Below are positions 55,250 to 62,992 of a stretch of DNA of 64,000 bases, in pieces. The notes under the pieces were generated by a model, which saw only the letters and a program-made list of their open reading frames with translations, did no database searches and had not been told where the DNA came from. Made by a program: the position numbers and the translations under genes. This DNA comes from Mucilaginibacter sp. (GTDB lineage: Bacteria; Bacteroidota; Bacteroidia; Sphingobacteriales; Sphingobacteriaceae). The stretch is from contig JAUCSE010000104.1 in assembly GCA_030445275.1 (NCBI GenBank), forward strand, positions 51,449 to 115,448, given 5' to 3'. Numbering within the stretch: position 1 is the stretch's first letter; each line of letters starts with the position of its first letter.

Positions 55250-56164
55250 ATGGACGCTTTAAGTACTATATTAGAAGCAACCGGGCTAAAATGTGTTGTT
55301 TATAGCAAATTCCCCCTTGCAGCCCCCTGGGGACTTGATGTTATCAAGGACGAAAATTCGCAATTCTGGCGGTTGGTAAGTGGCCGTTGTACCATTGGAA
55401 CACCTGATGGCCGTATCATAGAAATGGCAGAGGGAGATCTGGTATTTGTGCCTAATGGAAGTGCGCACTGGATAGCAGATAAATCCACAAGCTTACGCAT
55501 TCCATCCCCCCAATTTGTTAAGGCACGCAGGGAGGGTACACCTGTTTTTAATAGTGGTGGCGATTTAACCAATCTTGTAGCCGGCCATTTTGAATTTGAT
55601 TACCAGCCCTTACATCCTTTTTTAAAGGATCTCCCGTCAATTATTCATATCAGGCAGTACACTACAGAAAATCAACTTTTAGTAAAGCAAATTACACAAC
55701 TAATGTCGGAAGAACTCAATAATGAAAGGCCGGGAAGTAATGTAATGCTGAAATGTTTGTCAGAAATTATGTTTGTCAATATCATTAGGGCATATTTAGA
55801 ACAGGCCTTGCCCGGCAGTGGGTTTCTCTCTGCATTAAACGATCCAAGGATCAGTAAGGCATTAAAACTGATACAGGACTCGCCCCAGAACAATTGGACA
55901 CTTGATTCTCTTGCATCGGAGATTGGCATGTCACGTTCTGTTTTCTTTAATCAGTTTAAAAAATTGGTGCATGAAACACCGCTGAGCTACCTTACTAACT
56001 GGCGCATCAGACGAGCCCAAAAACTATTAATAACGGAGAACAGTAATATATCAGAAGTTGCAGCAAACGTAGGTTATCGGTCGGAAGCAGCTTTTAATAG
56101 GATCTTTAAATCAAAAACGGGGCAGACACCCTCAGTGTATAGAAAAAGTAATTTCCGCCTTTGA
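55250..56164 (+). CDS. AraC-family transcriptional regulator with cupin N-terminus
   Basis: A 304-residue protein. The N-terminal half is a cupin (FWRLVSGRCTIGTPDGRIIEMAEGDLVFVPNGSAHWIA) that could bind a small effector, and the C-terminal half has two AraC HTH motifs (WTLDSLASEIGMSRSVFFNQFKKLV and SNISEVAANVGYRSEAAFNRIFKSKTGQTP). It is divergent from the SnoaL-like gene and likely controls it. The last codons CGC-CTT-TGA lie within the CGCCTTTG of repeat copy 4, so the repeat overlaps the coding end. Confidence 0.92.
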   Translation: MDALSTILEATGLKCVVYSKFPLAAPWGLDVIKDENSQFWRLVSGRCTIGTPDGRIIEMAEGDLVFVPNGSAHWIADKSTSLRIPSPQFVKARREGTPVFNSGGDLTNLVAGHFEFDYQPLHPFLKDLPSIIHIRQYTTENQLLVKQITQLMSEELNNERPGSNVMLKCLSEIMFVNIIRAYLEQALPGSGFLSALNDPRISKALKLIQDSPQNNWTLDSLASEIGMSRSVFFNQFKKLVHETPLSYLTNWRIRRAQKLLITENSNISEVAANVGYRSEAAFNRIFKSKTGQTPSVYRKSNFRL

Positions 56165-56239
56165 TGGTGTTGTCACCAACAAATAATCATCAATACAAAA
56201 GAAAAGCCCGGTTAAGTATAATACTTAACCGGGCTTTTC
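56156..56239 (+). repeat. Dispersed repeat copy 4, overlapping AraC stop codon
   Basis: CGCCTTTGATGGTGTTGTCA starts at 56156, covers the AraC stop codon (TGA 56162-56164) and goes on to CACCAACAAAT. A 16-nt spacer leads to a perfect 19-bp hairpin with a single-base loop (GAAAAGCCCGGTTAAGTAT at 56201-56219 and its complement 56221-56239). It serves as the AraC terminator. The GCGGAGAGAGGGAGTCG at about 56247-56263 resembles, on the minus strand, the 3' end of a tRNA-Ser. Confidence 0.8.
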
Positions 56240-56430
56240 CCGTATTGCGGAGAGAGGGAGTCGATTAGAACACCTTTCTGCAATTTTGGCAATTATTAAA
56301 GAAATTACTAAAACTGTCTCGTCTTGATTTTACTTGTTGTTTTTGAGTGATAATACTGTTATTACTTAACAAATAACATAAATTTATGTGTTATAAAACT
56401 GCAAAACAGAACGCCCCCAATAATTTATAA

Positions 56431-57480
56431 ATGAATTTAGAACAAATTAAAGAACGATTTATAGCTTTTGCTGAGTCCGAATGTAAAGATAATTCGGAAC
56501 TTTATTATAAATTGAGCAATGACGTTGCAAATGATGAAGGTTTATTAAAAATTGCTTCTAATACAAGACCTGGACAACCAATACCCAATATTTTCTTCGC
56601 TTCTATTCATTACTTATTGCTAAAAAACTCAAAGAATGAGTTAGCCAATTACTATCCTTCTATCCAAAGAAAACAAGTATCAGAAGTCCCTTTTGCAATA
56701 TTCAAATCCTTTTGCATAGAAAACGAAAATGAAATTAAAAAAATAATTTCAACTAGAATTGTACAAACAAACGTAATCAATCGTTGTGCTTACCTAATGC
56801 CAATTTTTTCAAAAATAATCGCTGACGAAAATAGACCCACTACAATTATTGACATAGGAACTAGTGCAGGCCTGACCTTAAATTTTGACAAATATGAATA
56901 TTGGTACAACGACCAAAAAACATTTGGCGATAGTAAAGTAATTAATAAGAGTACAATTATAGGATCGACAATTCCGGAAATTTATAATATTTCGCAACCA
57001 ATCCTAAAAATAGGAATAGACCAAAACATTATTGACCTTACTGAAAAAGATGAAATTTTGTGGCTGAAAGCCTTGGTTTGGACAGACCAACTTGAAAGAT
57101 TTGTAGCAATAGATGAAGCATTGAAATTGAATGAACTTAAAAACATAAAATTTATAAGGGCTGATACAATTTTAAATTTTGAAAGAGAAATTTTAAAAGC
57201 AGATAAAAATCAAAATTTGATTGTTTATTCAACTCACGTTCTATATCAATTTACGCAAGAACAGAAAGCTGATTTTTATGCTATGTTGGAAAGAGTTGGA
57301 CAAAAAAGAGATTTTTATTTTTTATCAGTTGAAGGAATTAAAAATCTTTTAGACCGATACAATACAAAAGAGATAGTTATTGAATTAACCCATTTTAAAA
57401 ATAAGCAAAGAACTGAAATATTTTTAGCCGAGACAAATGGACACGGAAATTGGATAAAGTGGAATAATTACAGCACATAA
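56431..57480 (+). CDS. DUF2332 family protein (AT-rich, probably acquired)
   Basis: A 349-residue cytosolic protein with RPGQPIPNIFFASIHYLLL, FCIENENEIKKII, TIIDIGTSAGLTLNFDKY and STHVLYQF, which match DUF2332. The GTSAG loop suggests a methyltransferase-like fold, but this is inference. By eye it is much more AT-rich than its neighbours and uses AAA, ATT and TTA codons heavily. It stands alone between two copies of the dispersed repeat (copies 4 and 5), which points to horizontal gain. Function unknown. Confidence 0.82.
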   Translation: MNLEQIKERFIAFAESECKDNSELYYKLSNDVANDEGLLKIASNTRPGQPIPNIFFASIHYLLLKNSKNELANYYPSIQRKQVSEVPFAIFKSFCIENENEIKKIISTRIVQTNVINRCAYLMPIFSKIIADENRPTTIIDIGTSAGLTLNFDKYEYWYNDQKTFGDSKVINKSTIIGSTIPEIYNISQPILKIGIDQNIIDLTEKDEILWLKALVWTDQLERFVAIDEALKLNELKNIKFIRADTILNFEREILKADKNQNLIVYSTHVLYQFTQEQKADFYAMLERVGQKRDFYFLSVEGIKNLLDRYNTKEIVIELTHFKNKQRTEIFLAETNGHGNWIKWNNYST

Positions 57481-57532
57481 CGATAGGCCCTGATAACAAT
57501 AAACTAAAAAAGTTGAGTAGTTTAGAGTACTG

Positions 57533-57606
57533 CGCCTTTGTTTGTGTTGTCACCAACGAATACCCAAAAAGAAAAGCCCGGTTAAGTTAACACTTAACCG
57601 GGCTTT
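57533..57606 (+). repeat. Dispersed repeat copy 5
   Basis: CGCCTTTGTTTGTGTTGTCA from 57533, then CACCAACGAA, the spacer TACCCAAAAAGA and a hairpin with 15-bp arms (AAAGCCCGGTTAAGT at 57573-57587 and its complement at 57592-57606, loop TAAC). It ends the DUF2332 transcript. GGGGATCAAGGGAACCC follows at about 57617, similar to sequence after the terminator at 51518. Confidence 0.8.
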
Positions 57607-58280
57607 CTTGTTCAGCGGGGATCAAGGGAACCCATTGCAACATTTAGAAGGTATTTTGAGTATTATTAGGGAAGTCTATAAAAATGAAAAGTAGTGCCCT
57701 GGTTTACTCCAAGGATGTGGTGGGATTGGAGTAGAACCTTACTGATACAGGCAGTCGTGGCTACAATGGTTAATCTACAATGCCAAAACTGATGAAAGTT
57801 TTATGTGCTTTGGTATTTTCATTTTCTTTAACCTTTACAATAGCTAAACAATATAGTAGATAGCAGTTCAAAGCCATTTCTATATCGATTTGTAAGAAGG
57901 GATAAGTCAAATGCACTTTGAAACTTTATTTAAATATATTCCTGATAAGTCGAGAGGTTGTGTTTTTAACTAGCTTATAATCAATTTATTAGATGGTCTT
58001 TTTTAGAAAGTCAAAATCTTTATTTTGCTTTTATAAGACATAGATATTCAGTTAGTTGTATTTAATGTCATTATATATTATAAAAGATAAATATTAAACA
58101 AAAATCTTCATTTATTATTCATAATCGGAATTTACCTTTAAGGAAATAATATTCACAATGACTAACTATATTTTAGTTTATAGAAGTCTTTTGATGAAAT
58201 CTCAAATGAATATCTATTTATGATTCTATGTAAAAAGAAAGCTTAGTGTCAATCATATTATACAAATCATTACCTTCCTT
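57607..58280. other. AT-rich intergenic region
   Basis: A 12-bp stem with one bulged G (GGTTTACTCCAA at 57701-57712 and TTGGAGTAGAACC at 57726-57738) is present. A 27-residue frame at 57780-57863 (MPKLMKVLCALVFSFSLTFT...) reads like a signal peptide alone and may be the stump of a lost exported-protein gene. Otherwise the region has no gene I can support. Confidence 0.35.
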
Positions 58281-58484
58281 ATGACAAACATTCTTAAAAT
58301 CAATCCTTTGAAACCGCTAAACATAACAATCGCATTGTTTTTAGCTACTAATATTATTTATACAATCATTCGGTTCAACCATTTTGGGGGCGGTCAGATA
58401 ATTTATATTATCAATAGTTTACTATTCATCTTAATGATAGTATCCTTCCTAAAGGTCATGTCCTTCAAAGTACAGCGGAGTTAG
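58281..58484 (+). CDS. Small two-helix membrane protein, hypothetical
   Basis: A 67-residue frame starting ATG 58281. Two hydrophobic segments (ITIALFLATNIIYTII, residues about 15-30, and IIYIINSLLFILMIVSFL, about 40-57) separated by RFNHFGGGQ. No family is recognised. It lies in AT-rich sequence 298 bp before the next gene. A different frame after the stop codon reads on for 20 codons without a break, so a frameshifted longer gene cannot be excluded. Coding status is uncertain. Confidence 0.4.
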   Translation: MTNILKINPLKPLNITIALFLATNIIYTIIRFNHFGGGQIIYIINSLLFILMIVSFLKVMSFKVQRS

Positions 58485-58781
58485 CTCCTGTTTCTCGTGA
58501 GGCAATAAAGATTATCTCTCAGTTGAGTGAGGGTTGAATTTATTTGCCGGCGCAAATATCATATTAGAAACATCCAAAGAGCCAGTCAAAAGTGTTTCAA
58601 TCCTGATTATTCGTTTTTAAATCAATCCGAAATCATACTGAGTTATTTCTGCACACTACTGCTGTGCTTTAATATACAAAATACTTAAACACCAGGTCGT
58701 TTAATTTATAATAAGTGTGCTATTAACATTTAATTAAATCCAGGAAACATTAATAAATAATATAAATTCAATTTCTACAAC

Positions 58782-60437
58782 ATGAAAAAACAATTATCCA
58801 ACCTCTCGCGATTCAAAATAAATCGTGGAATTAAGGGCTTTTTGGTGGTAGTAGTTACCGGCTCATTGCTTTGTTTAGACAGCTGTAAAAAAGATGGGAG
58901 ATTCGATGGGGTAAGTCCTCAGGCTGTTACAGTTAGCAAGACCTCCGCTCTCCAAAGCACGGCCTATAAAGTATTGAAAGCACATGCTACTTCCGCTGAA
59001 TTTAGCGATTTGGACTGGAATAATACCGCTGTCAGCAATCTGAATGGTAAGCCTTATCTTTTAAGGATAAAAAGCAAAAGCGACAATACCAAACAACTAT
59101 TTTATAATAAAAAGAATGGCATTACCCATGTTCGTTGGGTGCAGCTCAAATCGGGTACAAGTTTATCTTCAGGAAGCCTTATTGTTAGCTCTTTGAACGA
59201 AACTAATAAGCGCGAATCTGCCTTTGAAAAAGGAAGAAGACTTTCCACTAAGGTAATCAGGACAAACAGCCAGAATAGTTCACAACCAACTTCTTCAAGT
59301 AATTCCAGCAATGCCCTAGCAGCTACAGTACCTGTAAGCAGCTCAGGAAGCACAACGGCTACGGGAGGAATAAAAATACGGGCATTGCAACTAGATGACG
59401 AAGAAGATGGCGGCGGTGATGATGGTGGTGGCGATGACGGAGGCGGCGATGATGGCGGTGGTTTTGATGGTGGCGATGACGGCGATGACGGCGGTGGCAC
59501 TATTGATCCGGCAACAGGAGATCCGGCTAGTCCTGATCCGGGATTTACCTGGACAGGTGTCAATCAACTAGCTGAAGTTAATATAACGGCTCCTGGCACT
59601 GACAATACATTAAGTTTATATAGCCTATATTTTTTAATGGGAGACAATCCCGCATATTTATTTGACTATACTACCGATCCTAATGCTACTAGTAGCAGTA
59701 ATTCAGGTACCGTAGTCGTTGTTCGTACTTTAAACCCACTTTATGATGCAACCGTGCCTCCCTGCACAGTAGCCATAATTAATAGTCTGGCGCTTCAGGG
59801 CTTTGTTTCTACCAATATAGCGAATATCTTTAATGTATCTACAAGTGTTGCCGATTCCCATGGTGTAGCGGCAATGTTGAATACCATAATGAATAATCCC
59901 AATTATAATGTGGCATTTTCTGCAACAACAGGGCCGGATAATGTTACAGCTTTAACAAATTACGGCGTGAACCCAATAACGACTACACTTAATATAAATT
60001 ATTTAAATACAGCAACAAAATTATCCGTAGCACGTACTATTATCCACGAATCCATTCATAGCTACTTTACCTATGGAATGCAAAATTTAACAACTGATCC
60101 TAATTTTCAGTATTTTCAAACTATAAATTCATTATTATATGATAGTAATGGCAATGCGGTTGGTGACCAGAATGCGGCACAACACAATCAAATGGTAGCT
60201 GATTATGCAAACGGAATTGCGCAAATGCTTGTTCAATATGCCAATTCACAAGGAATTACCAGTCCGGACCCTTCCAGGTCACTATTAAATTATTGTACGG
60301 ATTTAGCCTGGGGAGGTTTACAGGGGACAGCAGCATATAATGCTTTATCTCAGGCCGACCAGGCTAGAATAGCAGCAACCCTTAACCAGGAAAAAAACAA
60401 TACAACAGGTGCCACAACTCAAAAAGCATGTCCATGA
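58782..60437 (+). CDS. Lipoprotein with HExxH motif and Asp/Gly-rich tract
   Basis: A 551-residue lipoprotein with lipobox LDSC (Cys35) after a long basic N-terminus. D205-G239 is a 35-residue tract of Asp, Glu and Gly with one Phe, with four GGGDD units, which may bind Ca2+ or act as a flexible spacer. The C-terminal half has ARTIIHESIHSYFTYG, with H422-E-S-I-H426 as a zincin-like HExxH; a third ligand is not obvious. It is likely a cell-surface or periplasmic metallopeptidase. The stop codon overlaps the next gene's start (ATGA), so the two are translationally coupled. No named family was recognised. Confidence 0.75.
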   Translation: MKKQLSNLSRFKINRGIKGFLVVVVTGSLLCLDSCKKDGRFDGVSPQAVTVSKTSALQSTAYKVLKAHATSAEFSDLDWNNTAVSNLNGKPYLLRIKSKSDNTKQLFYNKKNGITHVRWVQLKSGTSLSSGSLIVSSLNETNKRESAFEKGRRLSTKVIRTNSQNSSQPTSSSNSSNALAATVPVSSSGSTTATGGIKIRALQLDDEEDGGGDDGGGDDGGGDDGGGFDGGDDGDDGGGTIDPATGDPASPDPGFTWTGVNQLAEVNITAPGTDNTLSLYSLYFLMGDNPAYLFDYTTDPNATSSSNSGTVVVVRTLNPLYDATVPPCTVAIINSLALQGFVSTNIANIFNVSTSVADSHGVAAMLNTIMNNPNYNVAFSATTGPDNVTALTNYGVNPITTTLNINYLNTATKLSVARTIIHESIHSYFTYGMQNLTTDPNFQYFQTINSLLYDSNGNAVGDQNAAQHNQMVADYANGIAQMLVQYANSQGITSPDPSRSLLNYCTDLAWGGLQGTAAYNALSQADQARIAATLNQEKNNTTGATTQKACP

Positions 60438-60952
60438 AAAATATAGTTTTTATTTGCACTTTCCTTTTATCATTTATAAATCAGTCATTTTCTCAATCGG
60501 TTGACATAAAGAATGACAGTCTTATTTATATGTGTATCCTTAATCAACCCGGGTATAATAGCCATAAGATTCATAATACTCCGATATGTGATACAGCCTA
60601 TTTAGAAACCCTTAAGAAAGTTGATTTTAAAAAAACGGATTTGAATAAATGGGTAGGGGGAAAGAGCATCGCTATAGGATGGCAGGCCTTTTTTAACCAA
60701 ATCAACGTTGATGCGTTAAAAGAATATAAATTAACCATTAGAACAATAGGCGGCCATCCTTTTATAATAAGAGACTATGGGCATCCTTTTTTGTCTCTTT
60801 CACCGGTAATATACTCCTCAGATAAAAGCCTGGCTATTTGTTCGGTACGTGATTATTCTGGTTATGAAGCTTCAGGCGAAGAGGTATATTTACTTCAATT
60901 TAAAGATAACAGGTGGCAAATGGTTAGATTCTTGTTAGTCTCGATCTCTTAA
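60434..60952 (+). CDS. Small exported protein coupled to the HExxH lipoprotein
   Basis: Start at ATG 60434, which overlaps the previous stop codon as ATGA; ATG 60428 is also in frame. The 172-residue product has a signal peptide (MKNIVFICTFLLSFINQSFSQ) and a globular domain with IAIGWQAFFNQINVDALKEYKL and SLSPVIYSSDKSLAICSVRDYSG. No family was recognised. Tight coupling to the HExxH lipoprotein suggests the two work together: an inhibitor, substrate or partner are possibilities. Confidence 0.8.
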   Translation: MKNIVFICTFLLSFINQSFSQSVDIKNDSLIYMCILNQPGYNSHKIHNTPICDTAYLETLKKVDFKKTDLNKWVGGKSIAIGWQAFFNQINVDALKEYKLTIRTIGGHPFIIRDYGHPFLSLSPVIYSSDKSLAICSVRDYSGYEASGEEVYLLQFKDNRWQMVRFLLVSIS

Positions 60953-61001
60953 ATAGTCACTGCAAGATGGATTAGAGATATGGTACCTTAATCAAGTAGT
61001 A

Positions 61002-61112
61002 ATGCTGTTGGTTATTGCAGTCGGATTCTTGTTTGTCATCCGACTGCTGATCAAAGCATTAATGAAATACTTACGGGAAGATCCCCAAAATAGATCTGGT
61101 TATAGCTTATAA
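61002..61112 (+). CDS. Possible 36-residue membrane peptide
   Basis: ATG 61002 opens MLLVIAVGFLFVIRLLIKALMKYLREDPQNRSGYSL: one hydrophobic helix followed by a basic amphipathic segment and a polar tail. It stands 49 bp after the small exported protein gene and directly before a strong terminator, so it would be the last gene of that transcript. It resembles small membrane peptides such as regulators or toxins in layout, but no homology can be claimed. Confidence 0.4.
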   Translation: MLLVIAVGFLFVIRLLIKALMKYLREDPQNRSGYSL

Positions 61113-61114
61113 GC

Positions 61115-61159
61115 ATCAGAGAAAGTGGTCTTACAAAAGACTGCTTTCTCTGATTTTTT
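61115..61159 (+). terminator. Rho-independent terminator
   Basis: ATCAGAGAAAG (61115-61125) pairs with CTTTCTCTGAT (61144-61154), with an inner TCTT/AAGA pairing, then TTTTTC. It separates the HExxH lipoprotein transcript from the O-antigen-ligase-like gene. Confidence 0.92.
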
Positions 61160-61195
61160 CTAACATTATCAGCTTCTTTTAAAACACTTCTTGCA

Positions 61196-62992
61196 ATGCC
61201 ATTTGCTGACAGTTTAAAAAATGCCCATTCTGCAATTAATTATAAGAAAGCGCTGTTTATCATCTTTACAGTTATAGTGATTGTATTTGGTCTGATAAAT
61301 ACTCCTTTTACTGAACGGTGGAATGCTAAACCCGAGGTATATCTTTATTTTACCGGGGTATTCTCCTTATCGTTATTTTTGGTCTTTTGGAATATAAAGA
61401 ACAATGTCATCGAGTTCAATATAATTGATTTAACCCTCATTATTTATTTCTCCTATTTTCTTGTTTATGAATTATTAGAAAGTTCATTGACTCATTTTTA
61501 TTTACGGGACGATTTCTTATCGCTGCTGACTGCCGTTTGTTTATATGTATGTTTTAAGCAGATTATCAAATTCAGCCCGGATATTTGCGGGTTAATTGTA
61601 CTGCTCATTGTTAGCATAGAACTGCTTCTAGGTTTCTATCAAGCATTTTCCCGGGGGTTAACCCATAAACCTTTATTTGGTCATATCACAGGTACATTCC
61701 GAAATTCGGGGGTATTTGCCATTTTTTTAGCTTGTTGCTTACCCTATGTTTTCTCAATTCTTGATAAGGAAAAAAAAGAATTTTTTAATAAAAAAATAAT
61801 TAAGGCACTCATTTTAGGTGTGATATTGCTCATCGTAGCAGATAAATCAAGAACAGGATTATTACTTGTTTTTTTAACTATTCTTTTCATTTACAGGAAG
61901 ACTTTTTTTCGGCTTTGGGAACGTTATGTCAAAGACAGGTTCCTGATGAAGCTGTGGATATGTTGTTTATGTATTATAGCTATACTTCTCTTAATATATT
62001 TAAAATACCCTTCTTTTATAGGCCGTTATTTCATTTGGAAAATTGCCATTAGCATGTTTATGGACAAACCGTTCTGGGGTTGGGGGTTAGCTGGTTTCGA
62101 GAAATATTACTTGTATCATCAGGCAGACTACTTTAAAACACACATTTCGGATAATATTCAATATGTAAATGTGGCAGAGGAAGCGACAAACGCCTTTTGT
62201 GAGTACCTCATGATTTTAGTACGATTTGGTCTGGTCGGCTTTATTCTTTTCTTTTTCTTCCTATATAAAAGCCTGATAACTTATTTAAAGCACAGGACTC
62301 CGAATATTTATCCAGCCCTGACGCTGCTCCTGATTCTTATTTCTTCTGTTTTTTATTATAGTTTTCGTGTTTCTATTATTTTGGCTGTTGCAATGCTTTC
62401 CCTTGCTGAGGTTGCTTCCAAAATCCCGTCCATCAGGATAAGTAATTGGGGGCTGCGACAGCTAAATCGTGGTTTATATGCTTTACTTCTTATCGGGGCC
62501 GTGGTTTACTGTGAGGGACAATACCAGGCGACACTTTTATGGAAAGAAACAGGTAAATATCGCGTTAAAAATGGTGGGTACTCTTTACATTTATTTGCTA
62601 AGGCCTATCCCGAACTCAGGCATCGAAGTAATTTTTTGTATAACTATGGTGCCATATTGTTTGAGACTGGTTACTATCAAAAAAGCATAAAAGTTATGGA
62701 AGAATGCAGGCGTATAGAGGCTGGCATTGACCTTTTGTTATTTCTTGGTAATGCCTACCAACAAACCAATAATAATATACAAGCAGAAGCCTGCTATAAA
62801 GAAGCTTCTTATATGGCTCCTTCCAGATTCAATCCTAAATATCTTTTAGTGCAGTTTTATCTAAAAAACAGAATGATAGAAAAAGCTTTGCCAATTGTAA
62901 AGGAAATAATCCGGATGCCCGAGAAAGTCCATTCTGAAGAAGTTGACAACATGAAAAATGAAATGGCAAATATCCTATTGAAATATAAATGA
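61196..62992 (+). CDS. O-antigen ligase-like membrane protein with TPR tail
   Basis: A 598-residue inner-membrane protein. About eleven hydrophobic segments cover residues 20-440; the loop WGWGLAGFEKYYLYHQADYF matches the WzyC (O-antigen ligase/PglL) signature region. Residues about 460-595 form two or three TPR-like repeats (LYNYGAILFETGYYQKSIKVMEECRR; LLLFLGNAYQQTNNNIQAEACYKEA). The class includes lipopolysaccharide O-antigen ligases and protein O-oligosaccharyltransferases, which transfer a glycan from a lipid carrier. The stop codon overlaps the next ATG (ATGA), linking it to a transglutaminase-like lipoprotein. Substrate unknown. Confidence 0.88.
   Translation: MPFADSLKNAHSAINYKKALFIIFTVIVIVFGLINTPFTERWNAKPEVYLYFTGVFSLSLFLVFWNIKNNVIEFNIIDLTLIIYFSYFLVYELLESSLTHFYLRDDFLSLLTAVCLYVCFKQIIKFSPDICGLIVLLIVSIELLLGFYQAFSRGLTHKPLFGHITGTFRNSGVFAIFLACCLPYVFSILDKEKKEFFNKKIIKALILGVILLIVADKSRTGLLLVFLTILFIYRKTFFRLWERYVKDRFLMKLWICCLCIIAILLLIYLKYPSFIGRYFIWKIAISMFMDKPFWGWGLAGFEKYYLYHQADYFKTHISDNIQYVNVAEEATNAFCEYLMILVRFGLVGFILFFFFLYKSLITYLKHRTPNIYPALTLLLILISSVFYYSFRVSIILAVAMLSLAEVASKIPSIRISNWGLRQLNRGLYALLLIGAVVYCEGQYQATLLWKETGKYRVKNGGYSLHLFAKAYPELRHRSNFLYNYGAILFETGYYQKSIKVMEECRRIEAGIDLLLFLGNAYQQTNNNIQAEACYKEASYMAPSRFNPKYLLVQFYLKNRMIEKALPIVKEIIRMPEKVHSEEVDNMKNEMANILLKYK

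Noticed and set aside
57617..57640. GGGGATCAAGGGAACCC as a tRNA 3' end
   Set aside because: It has no cloverleaf on either strand; only a weak similarity to sequence near other copies remains.
59402..59498. Asp/Gly tract DNA as a microsatellite or CRISPR-like array
   Set aside because: The repeat is in frame in a lipoprotein, units vary in the third base, and there are no spacers.
59102..59563. A 153-codon minus-strand frame rich in Pro and Ser
   Set aside because: It is the antisense of the Asp/Gly tract in the HExxH lipoprotein; the low-complexity composition explains its length.
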